From the NCBI RefSeq assembly GCF_004006295.1, contig NZ_CP026095.1, positions 2,962,001 through 3,026,000 on the forward strand: 64,000 nucleotides of DNA. The letters are read 5' to 3'. Below the pieces are notes generated by a model that worked only from the letters and a program-made list of their open reading frames with translations, ran no database searches and was not told where the DNA came from. A program made the translations under genes and the position numbers. The DNA comes from Peribacillus asahii. Lineage in GTDB: Bacteria; Bacillota; Bacilli; Bacillales; DSM-1321. Positions 54,978 through 63,827 of this stretch are shown piece by piece. The stretch's first letter is position 1. Every line of letters starts with the position of its first letter.

Positions 54978-56396
54978 CTACAACCACTCACTTTGAATCA
55001 TTGGAAATATTACATACACTTTCGTACCAACAGCCTCTTCACTTTCTATCTTTAGTTCACCTTTTTGTAATTCTACTAGTTTCTTAACGATAGCTAATCC
55101 TAGCCCCGAACCACCGTCTGAACGACTTCTTGCCTTATTCACACGATAAAAACGATTCGTAATATAAGGAAGATCTTGTTGTGGAATACCTCTGCCTGTA
55201 TCAGCAATGCTTAACTCACATGTTTCTTTATTCTGCTTTAATATAATAGAAATAACTCCACCTGCATTCGTGTAGTGCATCGCATTATCCAATACATTCT
55301 GAAGAATTTGTTCAAGTTTTCGCTCTTCCCCCATAATAATAGGATCTGGATCTAACTCGATTTGCAACTGTAGCTGCTTGTCCTGAATCACTTGTTCATA
55401 CTTTCCCACAAAATCCTCTATAAACTGAGCAAAAGCAATCGGGGATTCCTGTAACATAACTTGCTTACGATCCATTTTTGTTAACTCCATTAAATCACCA
55501 ACGAGATGCTGCATCCTCAATGTTTCCCTCGAAATCAGTTGAAGATATTTTCTTTCTTCCTCTTTATCCTTAATAACACCATCAAGAATGGCTTGTGTAT
55601 AGCCCTTTATATAACTTAATGGGGTTCGTAGTTCATGTGAGACATTTTCAAGAAACTCTCTTTTTCTTTCTTCTTCTAAATGAATCGATTGGGCCATTTT
55701 ATTAAAAGCATGGCCAAGCTGACCTACTTCATCATCACTTGTAACTTGAACTTGTATCGAATAATCACCGTTAGATACTTGATGTGCTGCTACTTCCATA
55801 TCACGAATCGGATGAATCAGCTTCTTTAACCATTTTGTTGTCAGCAGCATAACCATGAGCATAAATAAAATCGCAGCCACAATCCATTTAACTGCAAACT
55901 CATGAATTAAATCGGTAATCGAGTTAACAGGAATATAGGTATAAATAATTCCTTCTAATCGGTCTCCATCGGTTAGCGGAATAATGGCCGCTACTATATT
56001 TTTTTCAAATCGTTCTTCATAGCCTTCTTTTTCAATGGGCTTTCCTTCAAGAAGCATTTGTCGCTCTTCTTCAGAAATCAACGTATTATAATCAATATCA
56101 AACGGCAAACACGCACTTAATTCCCGGGGATTATTCACAACGAACGTTTCACTTTCATTTTTGCTATTAAACCATTCAATATTTCGCTTATACTCTTCCG
56201 TAATCTTACCTCCTGCATAATCAGCAGCGAGTAAAGAAGCTTCATAAATAAGATCACTCTTTACCTTCTCAACATATAAATTTTTATAATAATATTGTGA
56301 TAGAGAATACGCAAAGACAACAGATAGAATAACGGCACTCATAATGGTGAACCAGAGCTTAAATGATAAAGATTTGATTTTACGCAAAATGCTCAT
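54978..56396 (-). CDS. Membrane sensor histidine kinase
   Basis: This ~472-residue kinase has two membrane helices (~15-35 and ~170-190) around a ~130-residue extracellular sensor, a HAMP domain (~195-245), a phosphoacceptor in FLENVSHELRTPLSYIKGY and the HATPase motifs NVLDNAMHYT, DTGRGIPQQD and GSGLGLAIVKKL. The start is uncertain: ATG 56396 lies directly on the GGGAG site, a TTG at 56387 is better spaced, and an in-frame start at 56414 also exists. It overlaps the response regulator gene, so the two are translationally coupled. Signal unknown. Confidence 0.9.
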   Translation of the reverse strand: MSILRKIKSLSFKLWFTIMSAVILSVVFAYSLSQYYYKNLYVEKVKSDLIYEASLLAADYAGGKITEEYKRNIEWFNSKNESETFVVNNPRELSACLPFDIDYNTLISEEERQMLLEGKPIEKEGYEERFEKNIVAAIIPLTDGDRLEGIIYTYIPVNSITDLIHEFAVKWIVAAILFMLMVMLLTTKWLKKLIHPIRDMEVAAHQVSNGDYSIQVQVTSDDEVGQLGHAFNKMAQSIHLEEERKREFLENVSHELRTPLSYIKGYTQAILDGVIKDKEEERKYLQLISRETLRMQHLVGDLMELTKMDRKQVMLQESPIAFAQFIEDFVGKYEQVIQDKQLQLQIELDPDPIIMGEERKLEQILQNVLDNAMHYTNAGGVISIILKQNKETCELSIADTGRGIPQQDLPYITNRFYRVNKARSRSDGGSGLGLAIVKKLVELQKGELKIESEEAVGTKVYVIFPMIQSEWL

Positions 56397-57072
56397 CTCC
56401 CATTTTATAACCAATTCCCCATACCGTTTGAATATAGTCCGCTTCCTTTAACTTCATTCTTAATGTTTTAATATGAGTGTCCACTGTTCGTAAAGAACTA
56501 CCATAGCTCCCCTCCCATACATGTTCTAGTAATTGCTCCCGACTGAGTGCTTGATTTTTATGCCGCATCAAAAAAAGCAACAAGTCAAATTCCTTTAAGG
56601 TTACATTAATCAGTTGGCCATTAATTGTCACCGTTCTTGCTTTCTGATTCACTTCAATTTTCCCCAGCCTCACCACATCTTGCTCCGTGTATAATGTTGC
56701 TTTCTTACCTGTTCTTCTTAACACTGCTTCTACTCTAGCCATTAATTCACCTGGATTAAATGGCTTAACAACATAATCATCTCCTCCAAGCTTGAGTCCT
56801 TTCACTTTATCCCACTCTTCTCCTTTAGCACTAACAAAAATAATCGGTACATCAGATTTTCGCCGCAGCTGTTCACAAACTAAAAAGCCATCTCTTTGCG
56901 GCATCATTATATCTAATAAGATTAAGTCTACTGTTGCGTGTTCCAAACAGCGAATAGCCTCTTCTCCATCTTGTGCTTGAAGGCAGTGATATCCAGAATT
57001 GAGTAAATACATTTCTATCAAGGTTCGCATATCTTTTTCATCATCAACGACCAAAATGGTATAATCACTCAT
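56380..57072 (-). CDS. OmpR-family response regulator
   Basis: This ~230-residue protein has a receiver domain (DDEKD near the start, phosphoacceptor Asp in DLILLDIMMP, Lys in VVKPFNPGEL) and a C-terminal winged helix (LTLKEFDLLLFLMRHKN-like, TVDTHIKTLRMKLKEAD, IQTVWGIGYKM). I placed the start at MSDYTIL (57072), nine bases after GGGAG. It is cognate to the overlapping kinase. Inverted CTTCACACT/AGTGTGAAG boxes at 58123-58211 upstream of the first gene of the set could be its site, as inference only. Confidence 0.92.
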   Translation of the reverse strand: MSDYTILVVDDEKDMRTLIEMYLLNSGYHCLQAQDGEEAIRCLEHATVDLILLDIMMPQRDGFLVCEQLRRKSDVPIIFVSAKGEEWDKVKGLKLGGDDYVVKPFNPGELMARVEAVLRRTGKKATLYTEQDVVRLGKIEVNQKARTVTINGQLINVTLKEFDLLLFLMRHKNQALSREQLLEHVWEGSYGSSLRTVDTHIKTLRMKLKEADYIQTVWGIGYKMGDEHFA

Positions 57073-57078
57073 GCACAT

Positions 57079-58032
57079 CTACTCCCTGCTAATCATTTGA
57101 AACGGACCTTTGCCTACCTTAATTGTTTGTTTTACCTTCATAGACTTTGAATCCATCACATAGAGCTCATCGCTATCATATCCTGCAATCAATATATCAT
57201 CATGAACAGTCGTCATCTCAAATGGATTGACCCCAACTGTCGTACTCTTCACAACCTTGTACGCTTCATCTACTTTGTAAAGAGCGTTTGAACCATGACT
57301 TAAAATGAAAATACCAGCCGCATTCTCCATAATATTAATGGGCATTATCGGCGTATTTAACGTTCGTTTTAATTCTCCTGTTTCCGTTGAATAAACATGG
57401 ACATTTTCCTCCATTTCCGCTCCCATCCCATGACCGCCAAGCCAAATCTCTTGCTGCTCTTCTCTTAATAAGGCACCTGTGGAAGACGCTTGAATAACAA
57501 AGTCCCTTTCTACTTTTCTTGTACGTAAATTAATAACTGACAATTTTGTTTCGCCAAAATTCATTACATATAATTGCTGATGATCTTGAAGGAGCATCAT
57601 CGGGCTTTTACCTACTTTAATTTGATCTTCTATTCGTCCCTCTTCATTATAGAAAGAAACATTGTTTAAAGATTGATTCACCGCAGCAATACTCTTTCCA
57701 TCCTGAAGCAATTTCATATTAACAATACCTTTTTTCGCTTCCCAGCTATCGATTTGTTTTCCTTTCTCTAATGAAAACACTTCAATCGAATCCATATCTT
57801 TTCCATAAAGCAGCAACGTATCTCCATCTTGGAGCAGCAGTCCGCCCATAAAAGGGATACTGAGATCCCAATCGGCCAAATGTTTATACTGTTCATCTAA
57901 AAAAGTAAGACTCGTATCTTTAATATTTACCGTTGCAATAAAAGATTGATCGTGCTCAATCTTCGGATAAGTCACACTGTTACACCCAGTAAGCAGTAAA
58001 GCAGCAAATAAAAGAAAAAGTACTTGCTTCAT
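57079..58032 (-). CDS. Beta-propeller (YncE-like) lipoprotein
   Basis: This 317-residue protein has a lipobox (LLTGC ~17) and a repeated ~40-residue blade pattern (SIEVFSLEKGKQIDSWEAKK, KLSVINLRTRKVERDFVIQ, ELYVMDSKSMKVKQTIKVGK) typical of seven-bladed YVTN/YncE propellers. It is outside the membrane and may bind a ligand or another protein. It stops six bases before the response regulator start and so heads the apparent operon. Its function with the two-component system is not known. Confidence 0.78.
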   Translation of the reverse strand: MKQVLFLLFAALLLTGCNSVTYPKIEHDQSFIATVNIKDTSLTFLDEQYKHLADWDLSIPFMGGLLLQDGDTLLLYGKDMDSIEVFSLEKGKQIDSWEAKKGIVNMKLLQDGKSIAAVNQSLNNVSFYNEEGRIEDQIKVGKSPMMLLQDHQQLYVMNFGETKLSVINLRTRKVERDFVIQASSTGALLREEQQEIWLGGHGMGAEMEENVHVYSTETGELKRTLNTPIMPINIMENAAGIFILSHGSNALYKVDEAYKVVKSTTVGVNPFEMTTVHDDILIAGYDSDELYVMDSKSMKVKQTIKVGKGPFQMISRE

Positions 58033-58051
58033 TTTATCAGCTCCTTTATAA

Positions 58052-58077
58052 CAGTGGGGTTTTCTGCATCCCCACTG
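58052..58077. repeat. Stem of a Bacillus palindromic intergenic repeat
   Basis: CAGTGGGG and CCCCACTG pair around TTTTCTGCAT; the sequence continues ATGATTATTAAACT. This is the stem plus opposite end of the element whose first half occurs at 22386 and 42177. It could also end transcripts. Confidence 0.55.
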
Positions 58078-58122
58078 ATGATTATTAAACTAATACGAGC
58101 ACTTGTCCCTTTCATCTATCTT

Positions 58123-58211
58123 CTTCACACTCTTGTTAACTTGCTATTAGATTTGGAACAAAACGATGATTACGCTACATTGTACCGATAAGTTGTGAAA
58201 AAAGTGTGAAG
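58123..58211. promoter_or_regulatory. Distant inverted boxes upstream of the lipoprotein/two-component set
   Basis: CTTCACACT (58123-58131) is exactly inverted as AGTGTGAAG (58203-58211), with GTTAAC and GTTAATAAC next to the arms. They flank the region where a promoter for the minus-strand set should lie. A role as response-regulator sites is a guess. Confidence 0.3.
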
Positions 58212-58334
58212 TTAATAACTCATCCTGTCTGCATTCATTCTCTTTCAATTATATCATCTCTTTTCTCTATCGATACGCGCGGTATATTCAACATAATGAG
58301 AGGAAATACTACAATCAAAAAGGAGTGCATGTGC

Positions 58335-58580
58335 ATGTCTCAAGTTTATTGTTGCCCAAATTGCCGTACTAATAAATCACGATTTAACCTTATTCAGCAA
58401 ATAGCTACACCGATTAAAAAAGATCCACGTTCTGGTGAAATCGTTGCCCAATACTCAAATGACACGATCGAACCTTTTCATCTTGCTTATAATGGTCCTG
58501 ACGTACGCGTTCAATGCGCTGCTTGCGGTTTAATTGAAGATGAAAAAACATTTGCTGCATTTGGTGAGCGCAGCCAGTAA
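58335..58580 (+). CDS. Small zinc-ribbon protein
   Basis: This 81-residue protein has two paired-cysteine knuckles, CCPNC (residues ~6-10) and CAACG (~62-66), framing a central region, consistent with a zinc ribbon. I do not recognise a function. ATG at 58335 lies nine bases after AAGGAG; an in-frame ATG at 58329 is too close to it. Confidence 0.65.
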   Translation: MSQVYCCPNCRTNKSRFNLIQQIATPIKKDPRSGEIVAQYSNDTIEPFHLAYNGPDVRVQCAACGLIEDEKTFAAFGERSQ

Positions 58581-58638
58581 CTTCAAACGAGGCTACCCAA
58601 AGGGCAGCCTCAAAAAGTCATACCAAATTTATTATTGT

Positions 58639-59565
58639 TTAATTCTTCGCCTTTCTTTCTAACTCCTTCAACTCAGAAATAAGCTGCTCTTTCTGCACAT
58701 TTTCACCGATAATCACGATATTAAGCGGCATCTTCATCATTTCATTCATTAACATGGGCATGCCATACGAATATTGAAATAAGTATGGATACTGCGAATG
58801 AGTAAAAGCTACGTATCCTTTCATACGATAAACGGTATCAGGAAGGCTTCTCATCCACTCTTCAAAGTCCGTTTGCTTAATAGCTCCTTCAAACGAATAA
58901 ACGATAGCGCTTAAATGTAAATGGTGATTCACATCAAGTTCTTGATGTGGATGGCTTTGTTTTCTTTTTAACTGCTGAAGCGAAGCAATGGACACTTCCG
59001 CTTGCTCCGTTAATAAGCATACTGCATCCCCATTGAGAGCTTGAATCGAATACAGAAGCTGAGCTGCCTCCATTTCAGTCACTAAATCTTTTTTATTCAG
59101 CAAAATAAAATCCGCATGATGAATTTGCTCTACTAACAGTTGACGCAGTTGTGGGGACAACTGCTCGCGATCTCGCCATCTTAATAAATCTACTACTGTA
59201 ATGATGCCTTTATAAGTGAGTTTCTCAGCAAAAAGCGGAGACATAATCGCATCTAATACTTCAACCGGATGAGCTGCACCTGTTGTTTCAATATAAACTG
59301 CTTCCAGCTCATTTTCTGTTAATAATTCATGAAGCTGCACTTCCAATTTATCTTGAATCGTACAGCAAATACAGCCGCCAAATAGCTCTTTTAATGGAAC
59401 ATCATCGTCAATGAGTCCACTATCCACCGACACACTGCCAAGCTCATTCAACAATACAGCTACTTTTCGACCTGCTTCATTTTCTTGCTTTAAAATATTT
59501 CGTAATAATGTCGTTTTCCCGCTTCCAAGAAAACCACCTAATATGTATACTTCTGTCTCTTTCAT
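58639..59565 (-). CDS. CobW/COG0523-family metal GTPase
   Basis: This 308-residue GTPase metallochaperone-type protein has Walker A GGFLGSGKTTLL (~residue 10), the metal-binding GGCICC motif (~62), ETTGAAHP (switch II) and NKKD base-recognition (~158), followed by a CobW C-terminal domain. COG0523 proteins deliver zinc, cobalt or other metals. Here no Zur box or cobalamin riboswitch is seen next to it. AAGGAG precedes the ATG at 59565. Divergent from the GntR gene. Confidence 0.88.
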   Translation of the reverse strand: MKETEVYILGGFLGSGKTTLLRNILKQENEAGRKVAVLLNELGSVSVDSGLIDDDVPLKELFGGCICCTIQDKLEVQLHELLTENELEAVYIETTGAAHPVEVLDAIMSPLFAEKLTYKGIITVVDLLRWRDREQLSPQLRQLLVEQIHHADFILLNKKDLVTEMEAAQLLYSIQALNGDAVCLLTEQAEVSIASLQQLKRKQSHPHQELDVNHHLHLSAIVYSFEGAIKQTDFEEWMRSLPDTVYRMKGYVAFTHSQYPYLFQYSYGMPMLMNEMMKMPLNIVIIGENVQKEQLISELKELERKAKN

Positions 59566-59679
59566 TGTACTCTGCTCCTTATCTTTCACAAAAATAAACT
59601 TTATCGTACAAAGTGTATCATATTTCCACCAAAGTGCTAGCAGCATAGTCTATTGTATTCTTATGATAAATATTGTAAA

Positions 59680-59707
59680 TAAAACCAAAATGCGATATAT
59701 TGGTTTT
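59680..59707. promoter_or_regulatory. Palindromic operator at the gntR start
   Basis: AAAACCAA and TTGGTTTT are exact inverted 8-bp arms with a 12-base centre, ending one base before the chosen GntR start. Such GG/CC-centred AT-rich palindromes suit FadR-type GntR dimers and would give autoregulation. Confidence 0.5.
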
Positions 59708-60367
59708 ATGAAAAATGATACTTTTAAACCAATTAAACGACTGTCCTTTCGTGATGAAGTATATTTTGCGTTAAAAAAAGCGATTACCTTGCTTGAACTG
59801 CAACCTGAGCAGCGTCTTAATGACAAAGAATTAGCAGAGGAATTTGGAATTAGCCGGACTCCCGTTCGCGAAGCCCTTAAACGGCTAGAAGACGAAGGGC
59901 TGGTAGAATCTATTCCTGGGTCTTCAACTCGGGTCGCTTCATTAAACATAGAGGAGGCAAAACATGGCGTAACGGTAATAGCAGCGCTACACGCTTTAGC
60001 TGCGCGTTTAGCGGTTCCATTATTGAAAGAATCAGATATTGATGAATTAGAGTATACGAATAAAACATTGCTACAATTCGCACAGAAAAAAGATATTATT
60101 AAAGCAATCGAAGCAGATGAATTATTTCATAATGTATTTTTAGATGTTGCTGGCAACCCAGAAATCATTCGAGCACTTGAACCGATTGTTCCCAAAATTC
60201 AACGTTTAGAAATCGCACAATTTAATTCTGAAAAAAGTATTCAATCATTCGAACAGCATCAAAAAATTATTGAAGCTTGTCGCCAAAAAGATAGCGAGAC
60301 GGCTGCTAGTCTTGTGGAGGAAAACTGGTTAAGTCTTCGAACATTACTACATCCACAGGAAGATTGA
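59708..60367 (+). CDS. GntR-family transcriptional regulator (FadR/FCD type)
   Basis: This ~219-residue regulator has an N-terminal winged helix (EVYFALKKAITLLELQPEQR, LAEEFGISRTPVREALKRLE) and a C-terminal FCD ligand-binding domain with candidate metal or ligand residues (DELFHNVFLDVAGNP, FEQHQKIIEA). No clear ribosome site precedes the start; an ATG at 59689 in the same frame is an alternative and lies inside the palindrome. The end overlaps the exporter start zone, so it probably controls that gene. Confidence 0.85.
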   Translation: MKNDTFKPIKRLSFRDEVYFALKKAITLLELQPEQRLNDKELAEEFGISRTPVREALKRLEDEGLVESIPGSSTRVASLNIEEAKHGVTVIAALHALAARLAVPLLKESDIDELEYTNKTLLQFAQKKDIIKAIEADELFHNVFLDVAGNPEIIRALEPIVPKIQRLEIAQFNSEKSIQSFEQHQKIIEACRQKDSETAASLVEENWLSLRTLLHPQED

Positions 60368-60375
60368 GGTGTCCG

Positions 60376-61350
60376 ATGCGTCCAATTATATTAGGTATTT
60401 GTGCAGCATTCTTTTTTTCCGTAACGTTTATTTTAAATCGAGCAATGGAATTATCGGGGGGAAGTTGGATTTGGAGCGCTTCACTACGATACTTTTTCAT
60501 GGTTCCCTTTTTATTAGCAATTGTCATCGCTAGAAAAAACATACGCCCCCTCTTTCAAAATATGAAAGAACATTGGGGGCAGTGGATTTTATGGTCCTCT
60601 ATTGGGTTTGGGTTATTTTATGCACCGATTTGCTTTGCTGCAGCATTCGCACCAGGATGGCTAACTGCAAGCACATGGCAAATTACGATTATTTCTGGTT
60701 CCTTGCTCGCACCACTTTTCTTTTTAACAGTTACAACACCGAATGGTTCCAAAAAAGCAAGAGGAAAAATACCGGTTCGTGGATTATTGATGTCGCTTAT
60801 TATTTTACTCGGTATTGCTCTCATGCAAATCGAACACGCTAGCTCTATTTCGTTAAAACACGTATTACTAGGAATTATCCCCATCATTATTGCCTCCTTT
60901 GCTTATCCGCTAGGAAATCGAAAAATGATGGATCTTTGTGTCGGACGTTTAGATGCCTATCAACGAGTATTAGGCATGACATTAGCAAGTCTGCCTTTTT
61001 GGTTTATCCTTTCTCTTTATGGCCTGTTTACAGTAGGTGTACCAAGTATTGAACAAACGACTCAATCTTTGCTCGTTGCCATCTCTTCCGGCGTATTAGC
61101 GACCGTACTATTCTTTCAAGCGACTGATTTAGTCAGGGGGAATATGCAAAAACTAGCTGCTGTTGAAGCGACTCAATCGCTTGAAGTTTTGTTCACAGTT
61201 GTTGGAGAAGTCCTATTGCTATCGACAGCCTTCCCTTCCCTTTTATCATGGACTGGTATGTTCATCATTGTTATGGGCATGATTCTCCATAGCTATGTAT
61301 CACATTATAAAACAACGAAACTTACAAACAATCAATTCGCGAAATCATAA
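60376..61350 (+). CDS. DMT-superfamily exporter (EmrE-like multidrug resistance)
   Basis: This ~324-residue protein has ten predicted membrane segments. Segments such as GICAAFFFSVTFILNRAMEL and WIWSASLRYFFMVPFLLAIV fit the PF13536 multidrug-resistance-efflux group. ATG at 60376 follows GAGGTG. Eight bases separate it from the GntR stop. The substrate is unknown; the regulator's ligand is the likely clue. Confidence 0.82.
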   Translation: MRPIILGICAAFFFSVTFILNRAMELSGGSWIWSASLRYFFMVPFLLAIVIARKNIRPLFQNMKEHWGQWILWSSIGFGLFYAPICFAAAFAPGWLTASTWQITIISGSLLAPLFFLTVTTPNGSKKARGKIPVRGLLMSLIILLGIALMQIEHASSISLKHVLLGIIPIIIASFAYPLGNRKMMDLCVGRLDAYQRVLGMTLASLPFWFILSLYGLFTVGVPSIEQTTQSLLVAISSGVLATVLFFQATDLVRGNMQKLAAVEATQSLEVLFTVVGEVLLLSTAFPSLLSWTGMFIIVMGMILHSYVSHYKTTKLTNNQFAKS

Positions 61351-61387
61351 GGCAAATCGATGAAATGCTCTATAGATTAAAGCAGAA

Positions 61388-61420
61388 AGGGGCACCCATT
61401 TTTGGGGTGCCCCTCTTCTA
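61388..61420 (+). terminator. Terminator between the DMT exporter and mtnE
   Basis: AGGGGCACCC and GGGGTGCCCCT form a GC-rich stem with loop ATTTTT, followed by CTTCTATT. It may act on both strands between convergent genes. Confidence 0.8.
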
Positions 61421-61463
61421 TTAAGCTTGTTGTTCACCATAAGAAAAATTAGGTATATAGCTT

Positions 61464-62648
61464 TTATTGTTTAATGGTAAATAACTTTAGCGCTTTAATT
61501 CGTTTCACAGCTTCTTGAAGTCTTTCTTCAGAAGTAAGTAACCCAACTCTGACATAGCCTTCACCAAATTGACCAAAGCCATTTCCTGGTGCAACGGCAA
61601 CGTGAGCTTCATTTAATAAATAATCTGCAAAGCTCTCCGAAGTGAACCCTTCTGGAACTTTAAGCCAAGCAAAAAACGAAGCTTTCGGTGCCGTTACGTT
61701 CCAACCGATTGAACGTAGCCCATCGATAAACACACGACGGCGCCCTTCATATGTTGCCACCAATTCACGGACGCAATCTTGTGACTCAAGTAATGCTGTT
61801 GCAGCCGCTTCTTGAACAGCAGGGAATAAACTTACATATAGATGATCTTGAAGCAGTTCCAGTGCTTGAATCACACTTTTATTCCCAACAGCAAAACCTA
61901 CTCGCCAGCCTGCCATATTATATGTTTTAGACAGAGTATATACTTCAATCCCAATATCTTTTGCCCCTTCTGTTTGTAAAAAACTGCGCGGCTTTTCTCC
62001 ATCGAAACCAATCGCTCCATAAGCAAAATCGTGCACAACACACATCGAATGTTCTTTCGCAATTGCAACCGTCTGCTCAAAAAATTCAGCCGTAGCACTT
62101 GCACCTGTTGGATTATTCGGATAATTAAGGAACATCATTTTCGCTTGTTGAACAATTTCACGGTCTAAGCTTGCGTAATCAGGTAAAAAGTAATTTTCTT
62201 CAAGCAGTGGCATAAATGCTGTTTTTACTTTCGCTAATGCAACACCTGATAAATAGTCTGGATAGCCTGGGTCTGGAACGAGTACCGTGTCACCTGGGTT
62301 TAATAAGCATTGTGGAAGCTCTACTAACCCTGCTTTTCCGCCGAACAAAATCGCAACTTCTGTATTAGGGTCTAACACTACTCCATGCTCTCTTTCATAA
62401 TAAGCACAAGCCGCTTCCTTCAAATATTGATGACCGCGAAACGGAGAATATTTATGATTCAACGGTTTCTCTGCAGCTATTTGTAAACTTTTCACTATAT
62501 GTTCTGGCGTTGGCTGATCTGGATTGCCCTGTCCTAAATTAATGACATCATGTCCCTGAGCTTGAATGCTATTAACTTTTGCAACAAGCGAGGCAAAAAA
62601 TTGTTTCGGTAATGTTTTTAATAATTCGGATTGTTCAAATTGAAACAT
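61464..62648 (-). CDS. mtnE: Methionine-salvage aminotransferase MtnE
   Basis: This ~394-residue PLP aminotransferase (class I fold) converts 2-keto-4-methylthiobutyrate to methionine. It shows INLGQGNPDQPTPEHIV, FGGKAGLVEL, FLNYPNNPTGASA, the PLP Lys in YTLSKTYNMAGWRVGFA and VRVGLLTSEERL. I chose ATG at 62648 (MFQFEQ), preceded by AGAAGGTG. The assignment to mtnE (ykrV) rests on the neighbouring mtnU and mtnK; another keto-acid specificity is possible. Confidence 0.85.
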   Translation of the reverse strand: MFQFEQSELLKTLPKQFFASLVAKVNSIQAQGHDVINLGQGNPDQPTPEHIVKSLQIAAEKPLNHKYSPFRGHQYLKEAACAYYEREHGVVLDPNTEVAILFGGKAGLVELPQCLLNPGDTVLVPDPGYPDYLSGVALAKVKTAFMPLLEENYFLPDYASLDREIVQQAKMMFLNYPNNPTGASATAEFFEQTVAIAKEHSMCVVHDFAYGAIGFDGEKPRSFLQTEGAKDIGIEVYTLSKTYNMAGWRVGFAVGNKSVIQALELLQDHLYVSLFPAVQEAAATALLESQDCVRELVATYEGRRRVFIDGLRSIGWNVTAPKASFFAWLKVPEGFTSESFADYLLNEAHVAVAPGNGFGQFGEGYVRVGLLTSEERLQEAVKRIKALKLFTIKQ

Positions 62649-62748
62649 TCGTGCACCTTCTCTGAAATTTCTTGAAATTATAATCAAAAATGATATATGT
62701 TTATGATAATGTTGTAAAGAACTTTTTCAAACTGTGGAGGTATAAATT

Positions 62749-63531
62749 ATGAACTGGAACATTGCCTGTATTCAAATGGATATTGCTTTTGGAAAACCGG
62801 AAACAAACTATACAGCAGCAGAACAACTCATTGAGCAGGCTGTTCAATCGAAGCCGGATGTCCTCATTTTACCAGAGCTATGGACTACCGGGTATGATTT
62901 AACACGCTTAGAAGAAATCGCCGACGTGGAAGCAAAAGAAACGATTTCATTTTTACAAAAAATCGCCAAGAAATATCACGTACATCTCGTTGGAGGATCC
63001 ATCGCAAAAAAAACAAACGACGGCATTTATAACACAATGCTTATGATTAATAATAAAGGAGAATTCGTCAAAGATTACGATAAACTTCACTTATTTCAAT
63101 TGATGGATGAACATCATTTCCTGCAACCTGGTGAAAGGGATGGTTTATTTACATTTGATGACAAACTATGTGCGAGCTTCATTTGCTACGATATCCGCTT
63201 CCCTGAATGGCTTCGTGCACATACTACAAAAGGAGCAGAAGTATTGTTTGTGTCAGCAGAATGGCCGAAACCTCGATTAGATCACTGGCGCGCGCTGTTA
63301 ATTAGCCGTGCAATTGAAAATCAAGCGTATGTTGTAGCCGTTAATCGAACAGGTTCAGATCCGAATAACATATTTGCCGGACATTCATTAATCATTGATC
63401 CATGGGGTGAGATTATTAATGAAGCAGGTGAAGGGGTCGAAATCTTAACAGGAACTATTGATTTTACTAAAGTACGCGAAGTGCGTAATAAAATTCCTGT
63501 GTTTGCCGACCGACGTCCGGAATTTTATTAA
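62749..63531 (+). CDS. mtnU: Omega-amidase / carbon-nitrogen hydrolase MtnU
   Basis: This 260-residue nitrilase-superfamily protein has the catalytic Glu in LPELWTTGYDL (~residue 42), Lys in KDYDKLHLF (~110) and Cys in SFICYDIRFPE (~146). In methionine salvage it hydrolyses the keto-acid amide left by glutamine transamination. Position next to mtnE and mtnK matches B. subtilis ykrU. GGAGG precedes the ATG. Confidence 0.9.
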   Translation: MNWNIACIQMDIAFGKPETNYTAAEQLIEQAVQSKPDVLILPELWTTGYDLTRLEEIADVEAKETISFLQKIAKKYHVHLVGGSIAKKTNDGIYNTMLMINNKGEFVKDYDKLHLFQLMDEHHFLQPGERDGLFTFDDKLCASFICYDIRFPEWLRAHTTKGAEVLFVSAEWPKPRLDHWRALLISRAIENQAYVVAVNRTGSDPNNIFAGHSLIIDPWGEIINEAGEGVEILTGTIDFTKVREVRNKIPVFADRRPEFY

Positions 63532-63560
63532 TTTTTTATATTGACAATGTTTTAAGAATA

Positions 63561-63590
63561 TTGTTATTATTTTTCCAAGCTAACTATAAT
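63561..63590 (+). promoter_or_regulatory. Promoter of the mtnK S-box transcript
   Basis: TTGTTA (63561-63566), 18-bp spacer, TATAAT (63585-63590), ~25 bp before the aptamer. An upstream TTGACA at 63541 lacks a well-placed -10. Confidence 0.55.
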
Positions 63591-63615
63591 TTATTAAAAA
63601 TGAAAAATATACGTT

Positions 63616-63743
63616 CTCTTATCAAGAGCAGGCTGAGGGATATGGCCCTATGACGCCCAGCAACCGACCGCAATATGTGGAGAAATAATCCGCAAGGCAC
63701 GGTGCTAATTCCATCAGAAAGAATTCTTTCTGAAAGATAAGAG
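63616..63743 (+). promoter_or_regulatory. SAM-I (S-box) riboswitch upstream of mtnK
   Basis: P1 strands CTCTTATC (63616-63623) and GATAAGAG (63736-63743) enclose the core AGGCTGAGGGATATGGCCC, TGACGCCCAGCAACCG and AAGGCACGGTGCTAATTCC. Downstream GAGGTTTGAA can pair with TTTCAAAGCCTC as antiterminator, competing with the terminator at 63763-63795. Confidence 0.97.
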
Positions 63744-63762
63744 GTTTGAATCATCATTTCAA

Positions 63763-63795
63763 AGCCTCTTTCTTAAATCGAAAGAGGCTTTTTTA
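63763..63795 (+). terminator. S-box terminator for mtnK
   Basis: AGCCTCTTTC and GAAAGAGGCT pair around TTAAATCG, then TTTTT. It lies 33 bp before the mtnK start. Confidence 0.93.
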
Positions 63796-63827
63796 CTTGC
63801 CTAAACGATAATCTGGAGGGATTATAT

